64,000 bases of DNA, from contig NZ_JAMLDX010000006.1 in the NCBI RefSeq assembly GCF_024211275.1, forward strand, positions 62,001 to 126,000, read 5' to 3'. A program made the position numbers and the translations under genes. Positions within the stretch are counted from its first letter, which is position 1. Each line of letters starts with the position of its first letter. Below the pieces are notes generated by a model. That model was not told where the DNA came from. It saw only the letters and a list, made by a program, of their open reading frames with translations, and made no database searches. The stretch comes from Sphingomonas tagetis (GTDB lineage: Bacteria > Pseudomonadota > Alphaproteobacteria > Sphingomonadales > Sphingomonadaceae). This document shows positions 1 through 9,170 of this stretch, one piece after another.

Positions 1-621
1 GCTCTGCTGCGAATGGCGCGCGGCGTCGGGGTTGGTCTTGCCCATCACGATCGCGACCTTGCAGCGCGGATCGCCGACGCCGGACGACCACCATTTGCGG
101 CCGTTGATGACATAGTGATCGCCGTCACGGACCATCGAGGTCTGGATGTTGGTCGCGTCGGACGAGGCCACGTCGGGCTCGGTCATCAGGAACGCCGAGC
201 GGATCTCGCCATCCATCAGCGGCTTGAGCCAGCGCGCCTTGTGTTCGCGCGTGCCGTAGCGGTGCAGCACTTCCATATTGCCGGTGTCGGGCGCCGAGCA
301 GTTGAACACCTCGCTAGCCCAATGGCTGCGCCCCATCTCCTCGGCGCACAGCGCATATTCGAGGTTGGTGAGTTGCGTCCCCTCGAACGCGAAACTGTCG
401 TCGACATGGGCCTGGCCCGAATGCGGCGGCATGAAGAAATTCCACAACCCCTGAGCGCGCGCGACCGGCTTGAGTTCCTCGATCACCGGAACGATCTTCC
501 AGCGCTCGCCTTTTTCCACCTGCTCGTGATATTCGGACGTGCGCGGGACGACATGCCGGTCGATGAACGCCTTCACCCGGTCGCGGAAATAGGTCTCGCG
601 TTCGGTCAGCGTGAAGTCCAT
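1..621 (-). CDS. acyl-CoA dehydrogenase, N-terminal part (cut by window edge)
   Basis: This is the first 207 codons of an acyl-CoA dehydrogenase that continues past the window edge. The protein begins [19 protein letters not shown], the usual helical N-terminal domain. It then shows the flavin-domain segment [16 protein letters not shown] and the strand [11 protein letters not shown], both typical of long-chain or ACAD10/11-like dehydrogenases that oxidise acyl-CoA at the alpha-beta bond with FAD. The ATG at 619-621 is followed directly by the conserved N-terminus. The gene is divergent from the double TetR regulator at 777, and the 155-bp gap between them probably holds both promoters. The substrate cannot be read from this fragment, and the catalytic glutamate lies outside the window. 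Confidence 0.9.
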   Translation of the reverse strand, partial: MDFTLTERETYFRDRVKAFIDRHVVPRTSEYHEQVEKGERWKIVPVIEELKPVARAQGLWNFFMPPHSGQAHVDDSFAFEGTQLTNLEYALCAEEMGRSHWASEVFNCSAPDTGNMEVLHRYGTREHKARWLKPLMDGEIRSAFLMTEPDVASSDATNIQTSMVRDGDHYVINGRKWWSSGVGDPRCKVAIVMGKTNPDAARHSQQS

Positions 622-776
622 GCGCCCTCTCCAGATTCGCCGTTTCGAATTGACTACGCCATACCCGATTTTCGGTAAAGTGGGCGGATCGGCATATTTC
701 ACGGCCTGCCCGCCTCCCCAACAGACCTACCCGCTTTAGGACTGTTCCTTCGAATCAAATTTGCTAAGCTGCCGGG

Positions 777-2021
777 ATGGAAGTCGACGAAGCGATCCCG
801 GCCGAGGCACGGGGGGAGACGAAACGGTTCCGCGCCAAGCGCGACGCGATCCTCGCAGCGGCGGCGGACGTGATCAACGAACAGAGCGCGAAGGGCATGA
901 CCTTCGCCGATGTGGCGCAGCGCGTCGGGCTCAACACCACCAGCGTCACCTATTATTTCAAGCGCAAGGAAGACCTCGCCGCCGCCGCGTTCGAGGTGAC
1001 CCTCGACCGGCTCGATGCGATGCTCGACGAGGCGCAGCGCGAGGGCACGCCAGAGGCGCGGGTCGCGCGCTATCTCGAGATCAACATGGCGCGGCTCGCC
1101 CGCATCCGGCGCGAGGAGGAAAAGGATTTCGCGATCCTCTCCGACCTGCGCGCGATGGAGGGCGAGGTGCGCCAGCGGCTGATGCTGCGCTGGCAGCAGG
1201 TGTTCCGCAAGGCGCGTTCGCTGTGGGGCAGCGACGGCAGCCGCGCGCAGACCGACCTGTGCGGCGCGCGCGCGCATGTGTTGCTGGAGAACACCTTCTG
1301 GCTGCCGGTGTGGCTGGCCCGCTACGAGCTCGACGAATATACGCGCGTCGGCGCTCGGCTGATGGACGTGTTCCGCAGCGGCATCGCCTCACCCGCCGAC
1401 CGCTGGGCGCCGCAGCTGCTCGATCTCCAGCATGACGAGTCCGAGCCGGGGCGCGAGGCGTTCCTGCTCGCCGCGACGCGGCTAATCAACGAGCTCGGCT
1501 ATCGCGGCGCCTCCGTGCAGAAGATCGCGAGCGAACTGAACGTCACCAAGGGCAGCTTCTACCACCATCTCGACGCCAAGGACGAGCTGGTGATCGAATG
1601 CTACAAGCGCAGCTTCGACATCATCGCCGACGCGCAGCGTTTGTCGGAGGACCTTTCCGGCAACCAGTGGCAGCGGCTGACGAGCGTGATCGCGACGCTG
1701 CTCGACTTCCAGTTCTCCGAAAAGGGGCCGTTGCTGCGCACCACCGCGCTGTCCGGGCTTCCGCCGCGCGTGCGCACGACGATGATCGACCGATCGAACC
1801 GCATCGCGCGGCGCTATGCCGGGATGCTCTCGGACGGGATCGCCGAAGGCTCGATCCGCGCGATCGACCCGCTGATCGCCAGCCAGACGATGATGGCGAT
1901 GCAGAATGCCGCGTTCGACATGCGCAAATGGGCCAGCACGATGCCACGGGAGCGCGCGATCGCGCTGTACGCGTCGACGATCGTGTTCGGGCTGTTCGAT
2001 GACCGGGTGCTGGAAGGATAG
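777..2021 (+). CDS. TetR/AcrR-type regulator with two tandem TetR domains
   Basis: This 414-residue protein is about twice the usual TetR length. A first helix-turn-helix lies near residues 40-62 (FADVAQRVGLNTTSVTYYF) and is followed by a ligand-domain-like helical region. A second helix-turn-helix lies near residues 243-266 (IASELNVTKGSFYHHL) with its own C-terminal domain. TetR proteins repress transcription and release DNA on binding a small molecule, often an acyl-CoA or a hydrophobic compound. It is divergent from an acyl-CoA dehydrogenase gene and near a TonB-dependent receptor, so control of this catabolic locus is the likely role; that is inference. The start is the first ATG in frame. 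No frameshift or stop separates the halves, so the fusion appears genuine. Confidence 0.88.
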   Translation: MEVDEAIPAEARGETKRFRAKRDAILAAAADVINEQSAKGMTFADVAQRVGLNTTSVTYYFKRKEDLAAAAFEVTLDRLDAMLDEAQREGTPEARVARYLEINMARLARIRREEEKDFAILSDLRAMEGEVRQRLMLRWQQVFRKARSLWGSDGSRAQTDLCGARAHVLLENTFWLPVWLARYELDEYTRVGARLMDVFRSGIASPADRWAPQLLDLQHDESEPGREAFLLAATRLINELGYRGASVQKIASELNVTKGSFYHHLDAKDELVIECYKRSFDIIADAQRLSEDLSGNQWQRLTSVIATLLDFQFSEKGPLLRTTALSGLPPRVRTTMIDRSNRIARRYAGMLSDGIAEGSIRAIDPLIASQTMMAMQNAAFDMRKWASTMPRERAIALYASTIVFGLFDDRVLEG

Positions 2022-2031
2022 CAACCCGCAT

Positions 2032-2048
2032 CCCCCGCGCGGGGGTTT
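2032..2048 (+). terminator. possible weak terminator hairpin after the TetR gene
   Basis: CCCCC-GCGC-GGGGG is followed by TTT eleven bases after the TetR stop codon. The stem is short and the T run is only three bases, so this is a tentative call. Confidence 0.35.
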
Positions 2049-2096
2049 CGCGCGTCCCGCCGCCGGCTATGCTCAGCGCATCGGGCCTTGGGGGAC

Positions 2097-3629
2097 ATGA
2101 TGCGGCTGCTGCTGGTGCTGATCCTGCTGGCGTTCATCCCGCCCGCGCATGCCGGGTTCGTGCGCAAGGACTACAGGTACGAAGGCGGCGTCGCGCTCGA
2201 CATCGCCGCACTGCCCAGGACCGGCGGGCGCAAGGCGTATTGGGCAGAGGTCGAGCGCCAGTCGCGCGCCTGCATCGCCGCCAAAAAGGGCAATGCCGTC
2301 CCCTGCTCGCTGCTAAGGGCTGACGCACTGCAAGATGACGCCACCAAGTACAGCATGGGACTTGCCGGCCTGCCCGATTTTCGCAAGTCCAAGACCAGCG
2401 ACGAAATCCTGCCGCAGCATTTCTACGACGATGTCCTGCCCGCGATCCTCGATCATGTGCAGACCGCCTTCTATGCGAGCAATGCCTATCTCGATTCCTC
2501 GGCGACGATCACCGCCGTGCTCGTCCGCGCCGCCCGGCTCTGCGACACCGCGGCGCGCTGCCTGAAATATGAGGCGAAGTTGCAGTCCGTGCTGCAAACC
2601 ATGCCGCCCGAGGCGACCACCTATCATCTCGACTCCCTGGAACTGCGGCAGCTGCTCGTCGCGCTTCAGTCGTGGCGCGCCCCCGACGCCGCGCTCGCGG
2701 CGAGCCTGAGCTATCTGCGCAGCCCCTATGCCGGCCGCTGCGACCTGTGCGTCGAGACGGTCGCGAGGGATTTCATCAAGCGCGGGCGCGCGGCGGACGC
2801 GCAGCGGCTGCTGCGCTATCGCGACGACATGCGCGTGACGCTGCCCAAGGCGGCCTCGTGGCTGGAGCAGCGGGTGCAGGAGGAAAATCTGCTGGAGGGC
2901 GAGCGGCTGTTTCTGCCCGCCAACCATGTGCGAATTTTCGAGCGGTCGCTCAGTCTGCTGGCGGCGCAATATGAGCTGAGCGGAGAACGGGCGCCGCTGA
3001 CCGGGCGGATCCGCGAGCTCTGTCAGTCGGTCAGCGGCATCTATGCCGTCCCGCGAAGCTATCTCGACGAATTGGATGCCGCGCGAAAGCGATGCTACAA
3101 ATATCTGGCATTCGCCCTGTACGATCGCGCGACCTATGCCGGCGACATGGCCGCGCGGCGCGAGGCGCATGCCATCGCGGCGACGATCGTCGGCCTGTCC
3201 GACGAAGAGCTCGAATCCACGACACTCGACCGCTGGACCTATGACGAGGGGGTCAAGCTGATCTTCATCGACGGCGTCACCTATCGCGATTTCGATCTGG
3301 GCTACAGGATCGCGCTTCGCGACACCTATAACTACCAGTTCCAGGCGAACCTTCGCTTTCGCAACGGCCGGATCGATGCCGAGACGCGCCGCCGGTATCT
3401 GTTCGACGCGATGTGCACGATGCAGCGCTACGAGTGCTTTTCGACCGGAATCCGCGCGAGGGATAGTTCGGGCGTCGCGGAGCAGGCGCTCCCCGAACCG
3501 GTGACGTTCGCGCCCTTCGCGATGGATCCGTCCTACGTCGCGCAGCGGGACCTGACGTTCAAGCGCTGGGTTTCGGTCAACTGGACGCTGGCGCAGCGCG
3601 GCGCTTCGGGACGCCGCGCTGCCAATTGA
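2097..3629 (+). CDS. secreted protein of unknown function
   Basis: The 510-residue product starts MMRLLLVLILLAFIPPAHA, a clean Sec signal peptide with a likely cut after AHA, so the mature protein should be periplasmic or exported. An upstream TTG at 2088 is in frame, but the ATG at 2097 gives the better signal peptide. The mature part is mostly helical with scattered cysteines (for example CDLCVE) and no domain I recognise; the spacing of helices recalls a solenoid such as TPR, but no repeat is clear. It follows the double TetR gene in the same direction after 75 bp and is convergent with the MFS gene, with one base between the stops. Function is not assigned. Confidence 0.75.
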   Translation: MMRLLLVLILLAFIPPAHAGFVRKDYRYEGGVALDIAALPRTGGRKAYWAEVERQSRACIAAKKGNAVPCSLLRADALQDDATKYSMGLAGLPDFRKSKTSDEILPQHFYDDVLPAILDHVQTAFYASNAYLDSSATITAVLVRAARLCDTAARCLKYEAKLQSVLQTMPPEATTYHLDSLELRQLLVALQSWRAPDAALAASLSYLRSPYAGRCDLCVETVARDFIKRGRAADAQRLLRYRDDMRVTLPKAASWLEQRVQEENLLEGERLFLPANHVRIFERSLSLLAAQYELSGERAPLTGRIRELCQSVSGIYAVPRSYLDELDAARKRCYKYLAFALYDRATYAGDMAARREAHAIAATIVGLSDEELESTTLDRWTYDEGVKLIFIDGVTYRDFDLGYRIALRDTYNYQFQANLRFRNGRIDAETRRRYLFDAMCTMQRYECFSTGIRARDSSGVAEQALPEPVTFAPFAMDPSYVAQRDLTFKRWVSVNWTLAQRGASGRRAAN

Positions 3630-3630
3630 G

Positions 3631-4928
3631 CTACGCTGCTTGCCGCTTGAGGCACACGCCGGCGCGCCAGTAGTGGAACAGCGCACAGGGCGTCGCCGCG
3701 GCGAAGGTCAGCAACGCCCAGCGCAGTGCCTCCGCATCACCCAGCGAGGGTTTGAGCGCATCGCTGATCACACCGATCAGCGTCGGCCCCAGCCCCAGCC
3801 CGACGAGGTTGAGGACGAGCAGCGTCACCGCCGCCCACAAAGCGCGCAGCCGCAACGGCGCGAGGCCCTGAATCAGCGCGAATGACGGGCCGAGATACGA
3901 GCTGATCAGCACCACCGACAGCCAGTAGAGCGGCACGCCGATCCACGGGTCCGACGAGACGTAGAACAGGAACGACAGCGGCAGCCCGACCGACTTCATC
4001 GCCAGCACCAGCCAGCTCTGCGCGTACAGCCCCCAGCGCGCCGCCGCGCGGTTCGCCAGCCACCCGCCGCCCACCGCCGAGATCGTCCCGCATACCGCGC
4101 CGACCGGCGCGACGATCGATGCGATCTGCAGTTTGTCGAGCCGAGCGAGCGGATCATGAAGCTGGGTCCGAACGCGGTCTGGCCATAGCCGATCATCGCG
4201 GTGATCGTCGTGCCCATCACCAGATGCACCGCCGCGCGATTGGCGAAGAGCGAGCGGAAGCCCTCGCCGAATTTCGGCATGTCGGCCGCCGCCGCGGCGG
4301 CCGGGCGCGTGTCCGACAGGCCGCGGCGCGGTTCGACCACCAGCCACTTGATCACCAGCGCGAGCAGGATGCCGGGCACGCCGACCGCGAACATCGCCAC
4401 GCGCCAGCCGAAGAAGTGCGCGAGGCTCCCGCCGATCATCGCCCCGCCCGCGGTGCCGAGCACCACGCCGAGCGAATAGATGCCCATCGCACCGGCGCGC
4501 TTTTCGGGCGGATAGAGATCGGCGATGATCGAATGGCTCGGCGGGCTCGACCCCGCCTCGCCGATGCCGACGCCGATTCGCGCGAGCAGCAACTGCACGA
4601 AATTCTGCGCCAGCCCGCACAGCCCGGTCATCGCGCTCCACAGCGCCAGCGCGATCGCGATGATGTTGACGCGGTTGCCGCGGTCGGCGAGCCGCGCCAC
4701 CGGCAGGCCGAGCGTCGCGTAGAAGATCGCGAAGGCGAAGCCGGCGAGCAGCCCGAGCTGCGTGTCGCTGAGCAGCAGGTCGCGGCGGATATCCTCCTGC
4801 AGGATCGCGAGGATCTGCCGGTCCATATAGCTGAAGAAATAGGCCGCGGTGAGCAGCGCCAGCGTCAGCCCACGGCGGCGCATCGCGTGCGCGTCGGCAT
4901 CGCGCTGGGCCTGGACGAGTTCGGTCAT
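3631..4928 (-). pseudogene. spinster-type MFS transporter, interrupted by a -1 frameshift
   Basis: The N-terminal frame runs from the ATG at 4928 (MTELVQAQRDADAHAMRRRG) through transmembrane helices such as LTLALLTAAYFFSYMDRQIL to IGYGQTAFGPSFMIRSLG. At about position 4140 the homology moves to another frame, which continues DKLQIASIVAPVGAVCGT through the remaining helices to the stop at 3631. The break reads GGCTCGAC, where an intact gene would need GGCCTCGAC, so one base appears to be missing. Rejoined, the protein is about 430 residues, normal for spinster-like MFS carriers. No slippery heptamer is visible, so programmed frameshifting is unlikely. It lies 63 bp downstream of the TonB-dependent receptor and was probably its inner-membrane partner. 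A sequencing error is possible. Confidence 0.82.
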
Positions 4929-4991
4929 GCCGCTCCCTGCAAAAAAAGGGCGCGAACCACCGGTCCGCGCCCCTCGTTCCTGGTCACCGGC

Positions 4992-7775
4992 TCAGAATTT
5001 GAACCGGCCGGTGATCCCGTAGGTCCGCGGCTCGGCGAGGTAGCTCGAGAAGAGCTGGTTCGCGGTCAGGAAGCTCGGCGCGCCGAAGCCCGGTGCGGTG
5101 ACCTGCGCGCGGCTGTTTGCGCCCTGAAACGCCGAATTGAACGCCACCTGCTGGTAATTCTGGTTGAGCAGATTCTGCGCCCAGAACTCGATCGCCCATT
5201 TCTCGTCGCGGCCGCGGATGCCGACCCGGGCGTTGACCACGGTATAGCCGTCCTGCTGCTTCTCGGGGAACAGGTCGGACCCGGTATTATAGTCGGAGGT
5301 GGTGCGCTGATCGACATAGATCAGGCCGCTCAGCCCGCTGCTGCCCAGGCTCGGCGTCCAGGCGAAGGACGTCGTGACGACATGCTCGGGCGCGTTCGAC
5401 ATCAGCTGACCCGGCAGCAGGAACAGTGCCGGATCGAGCGGCGAGCCGGTGTTGCGTCCGGCGAGATCGTCGGCATATTTGGTCTGCGCATAGGTATAGC
5501 CGGCCATCACCGCGATGTCGCTGGACGGGTAGAAGCTCGCCTCGAGTTCGAAGCCCTGCGAGCGCACGCCCGGCGAGATGTCGCCGGCCGGGCAGGCGCC
5601 GGTGGCGGCCGACGGGTCCTGATCGGTCAGGCCGAGATCGCTGTCGCAGCCGGTGATGTTCTGCACGAGGAAGACCGAGCCGTTGAAGGTGTTCAGCTGA
5701 AAATCGCTGAAATCCTGACGGAACGCCGCGACGTTCAGGTTGAAACGGCGGCCGTTGAACTTGAGGCCAAGCTCATAGGCATTGACCTTCTCGGCATCGA
5801 ACTGGAGGTTCGCGGTGCCGAAGGCAGCGCCGCGGCCGCCGATGTTGCGCGGATCATTCTCGGCATATTGCGGCAGGCCCAATGCCGAACGGTCGAGGTT
5901 GAACCCACCCGCCTTGTAGCCCTTCGAATAGCTGGCGTAGATCATCAGCTGCTCGGTCGGCTTGAACGAGAGCACCGCGGTGCCGGTCCATTCGTCCTCG
6001 TCGCGCGAATCCGTCAGATTGAGACCGTTGAGGCTGCTCGACGAGTTGCCCTGACAGGTCGCGTTGACCAGTCCCGTGGCCAGCGGGAGGATCGAGGCGG
6101 GCAGCGGCGTGGCGCCGCCGGCGAGGAACGGCGAGAAGAAGGCGCGCTGCGTCGGACAGGCCGTGTTGGTGTTGTTGAACGTGGCGCTGAAATCCTTGCT
6201 CTCGCTCGTGTAACGCCCGCCCAGCGTCAGGCTGAGCTGATCGGTGAACTTGATGATGTTGTGCGTGAACACCGCGAAGTTCGAGCTGGTCTGGAAATAA
6301 TTGGCGTTGTTGTCGCCGACATTACTGACCGTGCTCAGGCGGTCGAGCCCTGCGAGGAAGACCGGCGCGGCGGCGCCAAGACCCGCGGCGAACGCCTGCC
6401 GCCCGGTCGCCCCGCCGAGCAGCGGGTTCGGCGTCGTGGCGAGGCAGCCCGGGGCGGCCGGATTACGCAGCAGCGCGTTGGGGCTGACCGTTGCCACCAG
6501 CCGGCACGACAGAAACGCGCCATATTGCGCGCCGAACTTCAGATTGTCGCGCACGTCCAGCTTCTCTTTGGCGTAATAGCCGCCGATCAGCCAGTCGAGC
6601 CGCTCGTCGAAGGCCGCCCCCTGCAGGCGAAGCTCCTGCGTGAAGGTGCGGAACCGACGGAACGAGTTGCCATCCGCCGCGCGGTACAGAATATCGACAT
6701 TGCCGTAATCGAGGTCGCCGCCGGCCGACGATTTGTAATCGCGATAGGCGGTGATCGAAGTGAGCTTCACGTCGCCGAAGCTGTAATCGAGCTGGCCCGA
6801 CACGCCCCAGTCGGTGGTTTTGCCGTCATAAGGACGGTCGGCGTTGGTGGCGACGCGGCGGCTATAGGGATCGCCCGCACCGGGATTGCGCCAGCCAAGA
6901 CTGGTCATCACATCGACGACGCGGTTCGACGCCGCGGTCGAATAGTCGCCGGGCACGCCGGGGGTCGGATCGAACGTCTCGGCAAGGCCGGTATAGACAG
7001 CCGCGCAGCAAGTCTCCTCGCGGCTGGTATAGTCGCCGATCAGGCGGACGCTCAGGTCCGAATTGGGTTCGAACAGGAGCTGGCCGCGGATGAAGTAGCG
7101 GTTGCGGTCGTTGATCCGGTCGATCACGTTGCCCGCTGCATCGACATTCCTGTAAAAGCCGTCGCGCTTGACATAGACGCCGTCGAGCCGCGCCGCGATC
7201 GTCTCGGTCAGCGGGCCGGTGATACCCAGCTGACCGCGCCAGTAATCGTAATTGCCATAGCTCGCCTCGGCCTTGCCGCCGAAGGTGAAGGAGGGCGACT
7301 TGCTGACAATGTTGATCAGCCCGGCCGAAGCGTTGCGCCCGAACAGCGTGCCTTGCGGCCCGCGCAGCACCTCGATCCGCTCGATATCGCCCAATTCGTT
7401 GAGGCCGATGCCCGAGCGTGAGCGATAGACGCCGTCGACAAAGGTCGCGACCGAGCTTTCGAGGCCGGGATTGTCGCCAACGGTGCCGATGCCGCGGATG
7501 CGGGCCGACCCGTTCGCTTCGCTACCGGTCGACGACACGAGCAGCGAGGGCGCCACCTGATTGAGCTGACGAATGTCCGATGCGCCGGTGCGCTCGAGCG
7601 CTTCGGCGTTCACCGCGGAGACCGCGATCGGCACGTCCGACAGCACCTCGGCGCGGCCCTGCGCCGTGACAACGATCTCGTCCTGCGCACTCGTATCGTC
7701 CTGCGCGAACGCGGGCGATGCCCCAACGATCATCAGTGCCGTGAGTCCGCATGCCCCCAAAAGCTGCTGCTTCAT
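4992..7775 (-). CDS. TonB-dependent outer membrane receptor
   Basis: The product is 927 residues. It starts MKQQLLGACGLTALMIVGA, a signal peptide cut near AFA-Q25. The start at 7775 was chosen because it begins this signal peptide and has GGGAG upstream; an upstream in-frame start would add 25 unrelated residues. A TonB box (DEIVVTA, residues 32-38) precedes the plug domain, which contains VDGVYRSRSG and IERIEVLRGPQGTLFGRNA. The rest is a 22-strand type barrel ending in GRFKF, the aromatic C-terminus used for barrel assembly. It imports a large or scarce substrate across the outer membrane using TonB energy. Its neighbours (MFS carrier, acyl-CoA dehydrogenases) point to a carbon substrate rather than iron, which is inference. 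Confidence 0.95.
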   Translation of the reverse strand: MKQQLLGACGLTALMIVGASPAFAQDDTSAQDEIVVTAQGRAEVLSDVPIAVSAVNAEALERTGASDIRQLNQVAPSLLVSSTGSEANGSARIRGIGTVGDNPGLESSVATFVDGVYRSRSGIGLNELGDIERIEVLRGPQGTLFGRNASAGLINIVSKSPSFTFGGKAEASYGNYDYWRGQLGITGPLTETIAARLDGVYVKRDGFYRNVDAAGNVIDRINDRNRYFIRGQLLFEPNSDLSVRLIGDYTSREETCCAAVYTGLAETFDPTPGVPGDYSTAASNRVVDVMTSLGWRNPGAGDPYSRRVATNADRPYDGKTTDWGVSGQLDYSFGDVKLTSITAYRDYKSSAGGDLDYGNVDILYRAADGNSFRRFRTFTQELRLQGAAFDERLDWLIGGYYAKEKLDVRDNLKFGAQYGAFLSCRLVATVSPNALLRNPAAPGCLATTPNPLLGGATGRQAFAAGLGAAAPVFLAGLDRLSTVSNVGDNNANYFQTSSNFAVFTHNIIKFTDQLSLTLGGRYTSESKDFSATFNNTNTACPTQRAFFSPFLAGGATPLPASILPLATGLVNATCQGNSSSSLNGLNLTDSRDEDEWTGTAVLSFKPTEQLMIYASYSKGYKAGGFNLDRSALGLPQYAENDPRNIGGRGAAFGTANLQFDAEKVNAYELGLKFNGRRFNLNVAAFRQDFSDFQLNTFNGSVFLVQNITGCDSDLGLTDQDPSAATGACPAGDISPGVRSQGFELEASFYPSSDIAVMAGYTYAQTKYADDLAGRNTGSPLDPALFLLPGQLMSNAPEHVVTTSFAWTPSLGSSGLSGLIYVDQRTTSDYNTGSDLFPEKQQDGYTVVNARVGIRGRDEKWAIEFWAQNLLNQNYQQVAFNSAFQGANSRAQVTAPGFGAPSFLTANQLFSSYLAEPRTYGITGRFKF

Positions 7776-7800
7776 AGATCCACTCCCGTTCGGCCAGAAC

Positions 7801-7857
7801 GTATCGATTGTTCCATACCGTAAACTCGAATAGATCGATATTCGGGCCAATGGTCAA
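7801..7857 (-). promoter_or_regulatory. sigma-70-like promoter and palindromic operator of the TonB receptor gene
   Basis: Read on the minus strand, TTGACC (7857-7852) is followed after 17 bases by TCTATT (7834-7829), a good -35/-10 pair. Just downstream, 7818-7801 reads GTATGGAACAATCGATAC, an imperfect palindrome with arms GTATGGA and TCGATAC (one mismatch). It sits between the promoter and the ribosome site GGGAG, where a repressor would block transcription. A TetR-type protein is a plausible binder; that link is inference. Confidence 0.55.
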
Positions 7858-7993
7858 GGGCTGAAAAGCGTTGCGAAACGCTACCTATATCACCGTGGAT
7901 GCCCCTTGTCGCATTGGCAGCGCGGTTCGCCGATGTGCTGAACGCTTGTTCGAAAGTGCGGACGGACGCGGCTTTGCGATACCGCTGGATATC

Positions 7994-8029
7994 AAAAAAG
8001 GCGCCCCCGCTCGCACGGAGACGCCTTTT
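7994..8029 (-). terminator. rho-independent terminator of the acyl-CoA dehydrogenase pair
   Basis: On the minus strand GGCGTCTCCG and CGGGGGCGCC form a 10-bp stem (two G-U pairs) around a TGCGAG loop, followed by six T residues. It lies 37 bases beyond the stop codon at 8066 and ends the two-gene dehydrogenase transcript before the TonB receptor promoter. Confidence 0.85.
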
Positions 8030-8065
8030 CGAAGCCACGTCCACCGGACGCGGCCCAGGGAGGGG

Positions 8066-9136
8066 TCAGAACCCGGAAAGGCGCGCGAATCGTTCGCGGT
8101 GATACGCGGCATTGCCCCACATCTGCTCGAGCACGCGCATGCGCTTGAGGTAGAATCCCGCATCATATTCGTCGGTCATGCCGATGCCGCCGTGCAGCTG
8201 GATCAATTCGCGGCTCATCAGATGGCCGACTTCGTTCGCTTTCGCCTTGGCCAGCGAGGCGGCGGCGCGCGTGTCGCCGCCGCGGTCGATCGCGGTGAGG
8301 CCGGCCTCGACCGCCGAGCGCATCAGCTCGATCTCGCTGAACAGGGTCGCCATTCGGTGTTGCAGCGCCTGGAACGTCGCCAGCACCTGCCCGAACTGCA
8401 CGCGCTGCTTGAGATAGGCGAGCGTCGTGTCGAACGACTGCCCCGCCATGCCCAGCATCTCGGCGCTGGCGAGCACCGCCGCGCGGTCGAGCACCGCGTC
8501 GAGCAGGCCGGTCCCGCCCTCGGCGAGCTTCGCCGCGCGTGCACCGTCGAACACGATTTCGGCATGGCTGCGGAAGTCCACGGCGTGCCGCCGCGACACG
8601 CTGACGCCCTCGCCCGCCTCGACCAGATACAGGCCATCGGTGGCCGCGACCACGAACAGCCCGGCGCTATCGCCTTCGGCGACGAACGCCTTGGTGCCGC
8701 TGAGCTTGCCGTCCGACACGCTCGCCGCGGTGTTCGCCGGATCGTGGCGCGGACCTTCGTCGACCGCGAGCGTCGCGACCAGTTCGCCGCTGGCGATGCG
8801 CGGCAGATATGCCATCTTCTGTTCGTCACTGCCGCCGAGCAGGATCGCCGAGGCGGCGGCGGCCGACGCCGCCAGCGGGCTCGCGGTCATCGTCTTGCCC
8901 AGCTCTTCGATCACAAGGCCGAGGCTCAGCCAGCCGAAGTCGCTGCCGCCTTGCGCTTCGGGAATGATGATCCCGGTCCAGCCCATCTCGGCCATCGTGC
9001 CGAACGCCGCGGCATCGAACCCCGCCGCCTCGCCGGCGTCGCGCACCTTGCGCCACGCACCCACCGGGCTCTCATTGCCGGCCCATTCGCGCGCCATGTC
9101 GCGCAGCATCGTCTGTTCGTCGGTCAGCACGGCCAT
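8066..9136 (-). CDS. acyl-CoA dehydrogenase, smaller partner of a gene pair
   Basis: This 356-residue acyl-CoA dehydrogenase starts MAVLTDEQTMLRDMAREWA. It carries the N-terminal helical domain, a shortened middle beta domain, and a C-terminal helical domain containing RVQFGQVLATFQALQHRMA and LHGGIGMTDEYD. It is about 30-50 residues shorter than a homotetrameric enzyme. It lies 34 bp downstream of a second dehydrogenase on the same strand. Paired long and short dehydrogenases of this kind are known to form mixed alpha2-beta2 tetramers in sterol-side-chain and related catabolism, for example in mycobacteria. The pair here may work the same way; the substrate is unknown. Confidence 0.9.
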   Translation of the reverse strand: MAVLTDEQTMLRDMAREWAGNESPVGAWRKVRDAGEAAGFDAAAFGTMAEMGWTGIIIPEAQGGSDFGWLSLGLVIEELGKTMTASPLAASAAAASAILLGGSDEQKMAYLPRIASGELVATLAVDEGPRHDPANTAASVSDGKLSGTKAFVAEGDSAGLFVVAATDGLYLVEAGEGVSVSRRHAVDFRSHAEIVFDGARAAKLAEGGTGLLDAVLDRAAVLASAEMLGMAGQSFDTTLAYLKQRVQFGQVLATFQALQHRMATLFSEIELMRSAVEAGLTAIDRGGDTRAAASLAKAKANEVGHLMSRELIQLHGGIGMTDEYDAGFYLKRMRVLEQMWGNAAYHRERFARLSGF

Positions 9137-9170
9137 TGCCTTGTCCTCAATCCCTTAACCGTCACCCGGC

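Noticed and set aside
622..776. Weak palindrome TACCCGATTTTCGGTA at 662-677 as a TetR operator
   Set aside because: Only five of eight base pairs match, which is not enough to call a site.
4119..7421. A 1100-codon open frame on the plus strand opposite the TonB receptor
   Set aside because: It is antisense to a clear receptor with signal peptide, plug and barrel; its arginine/glutamate-rich translation is typical of shadow frames in GC-rich DNA.
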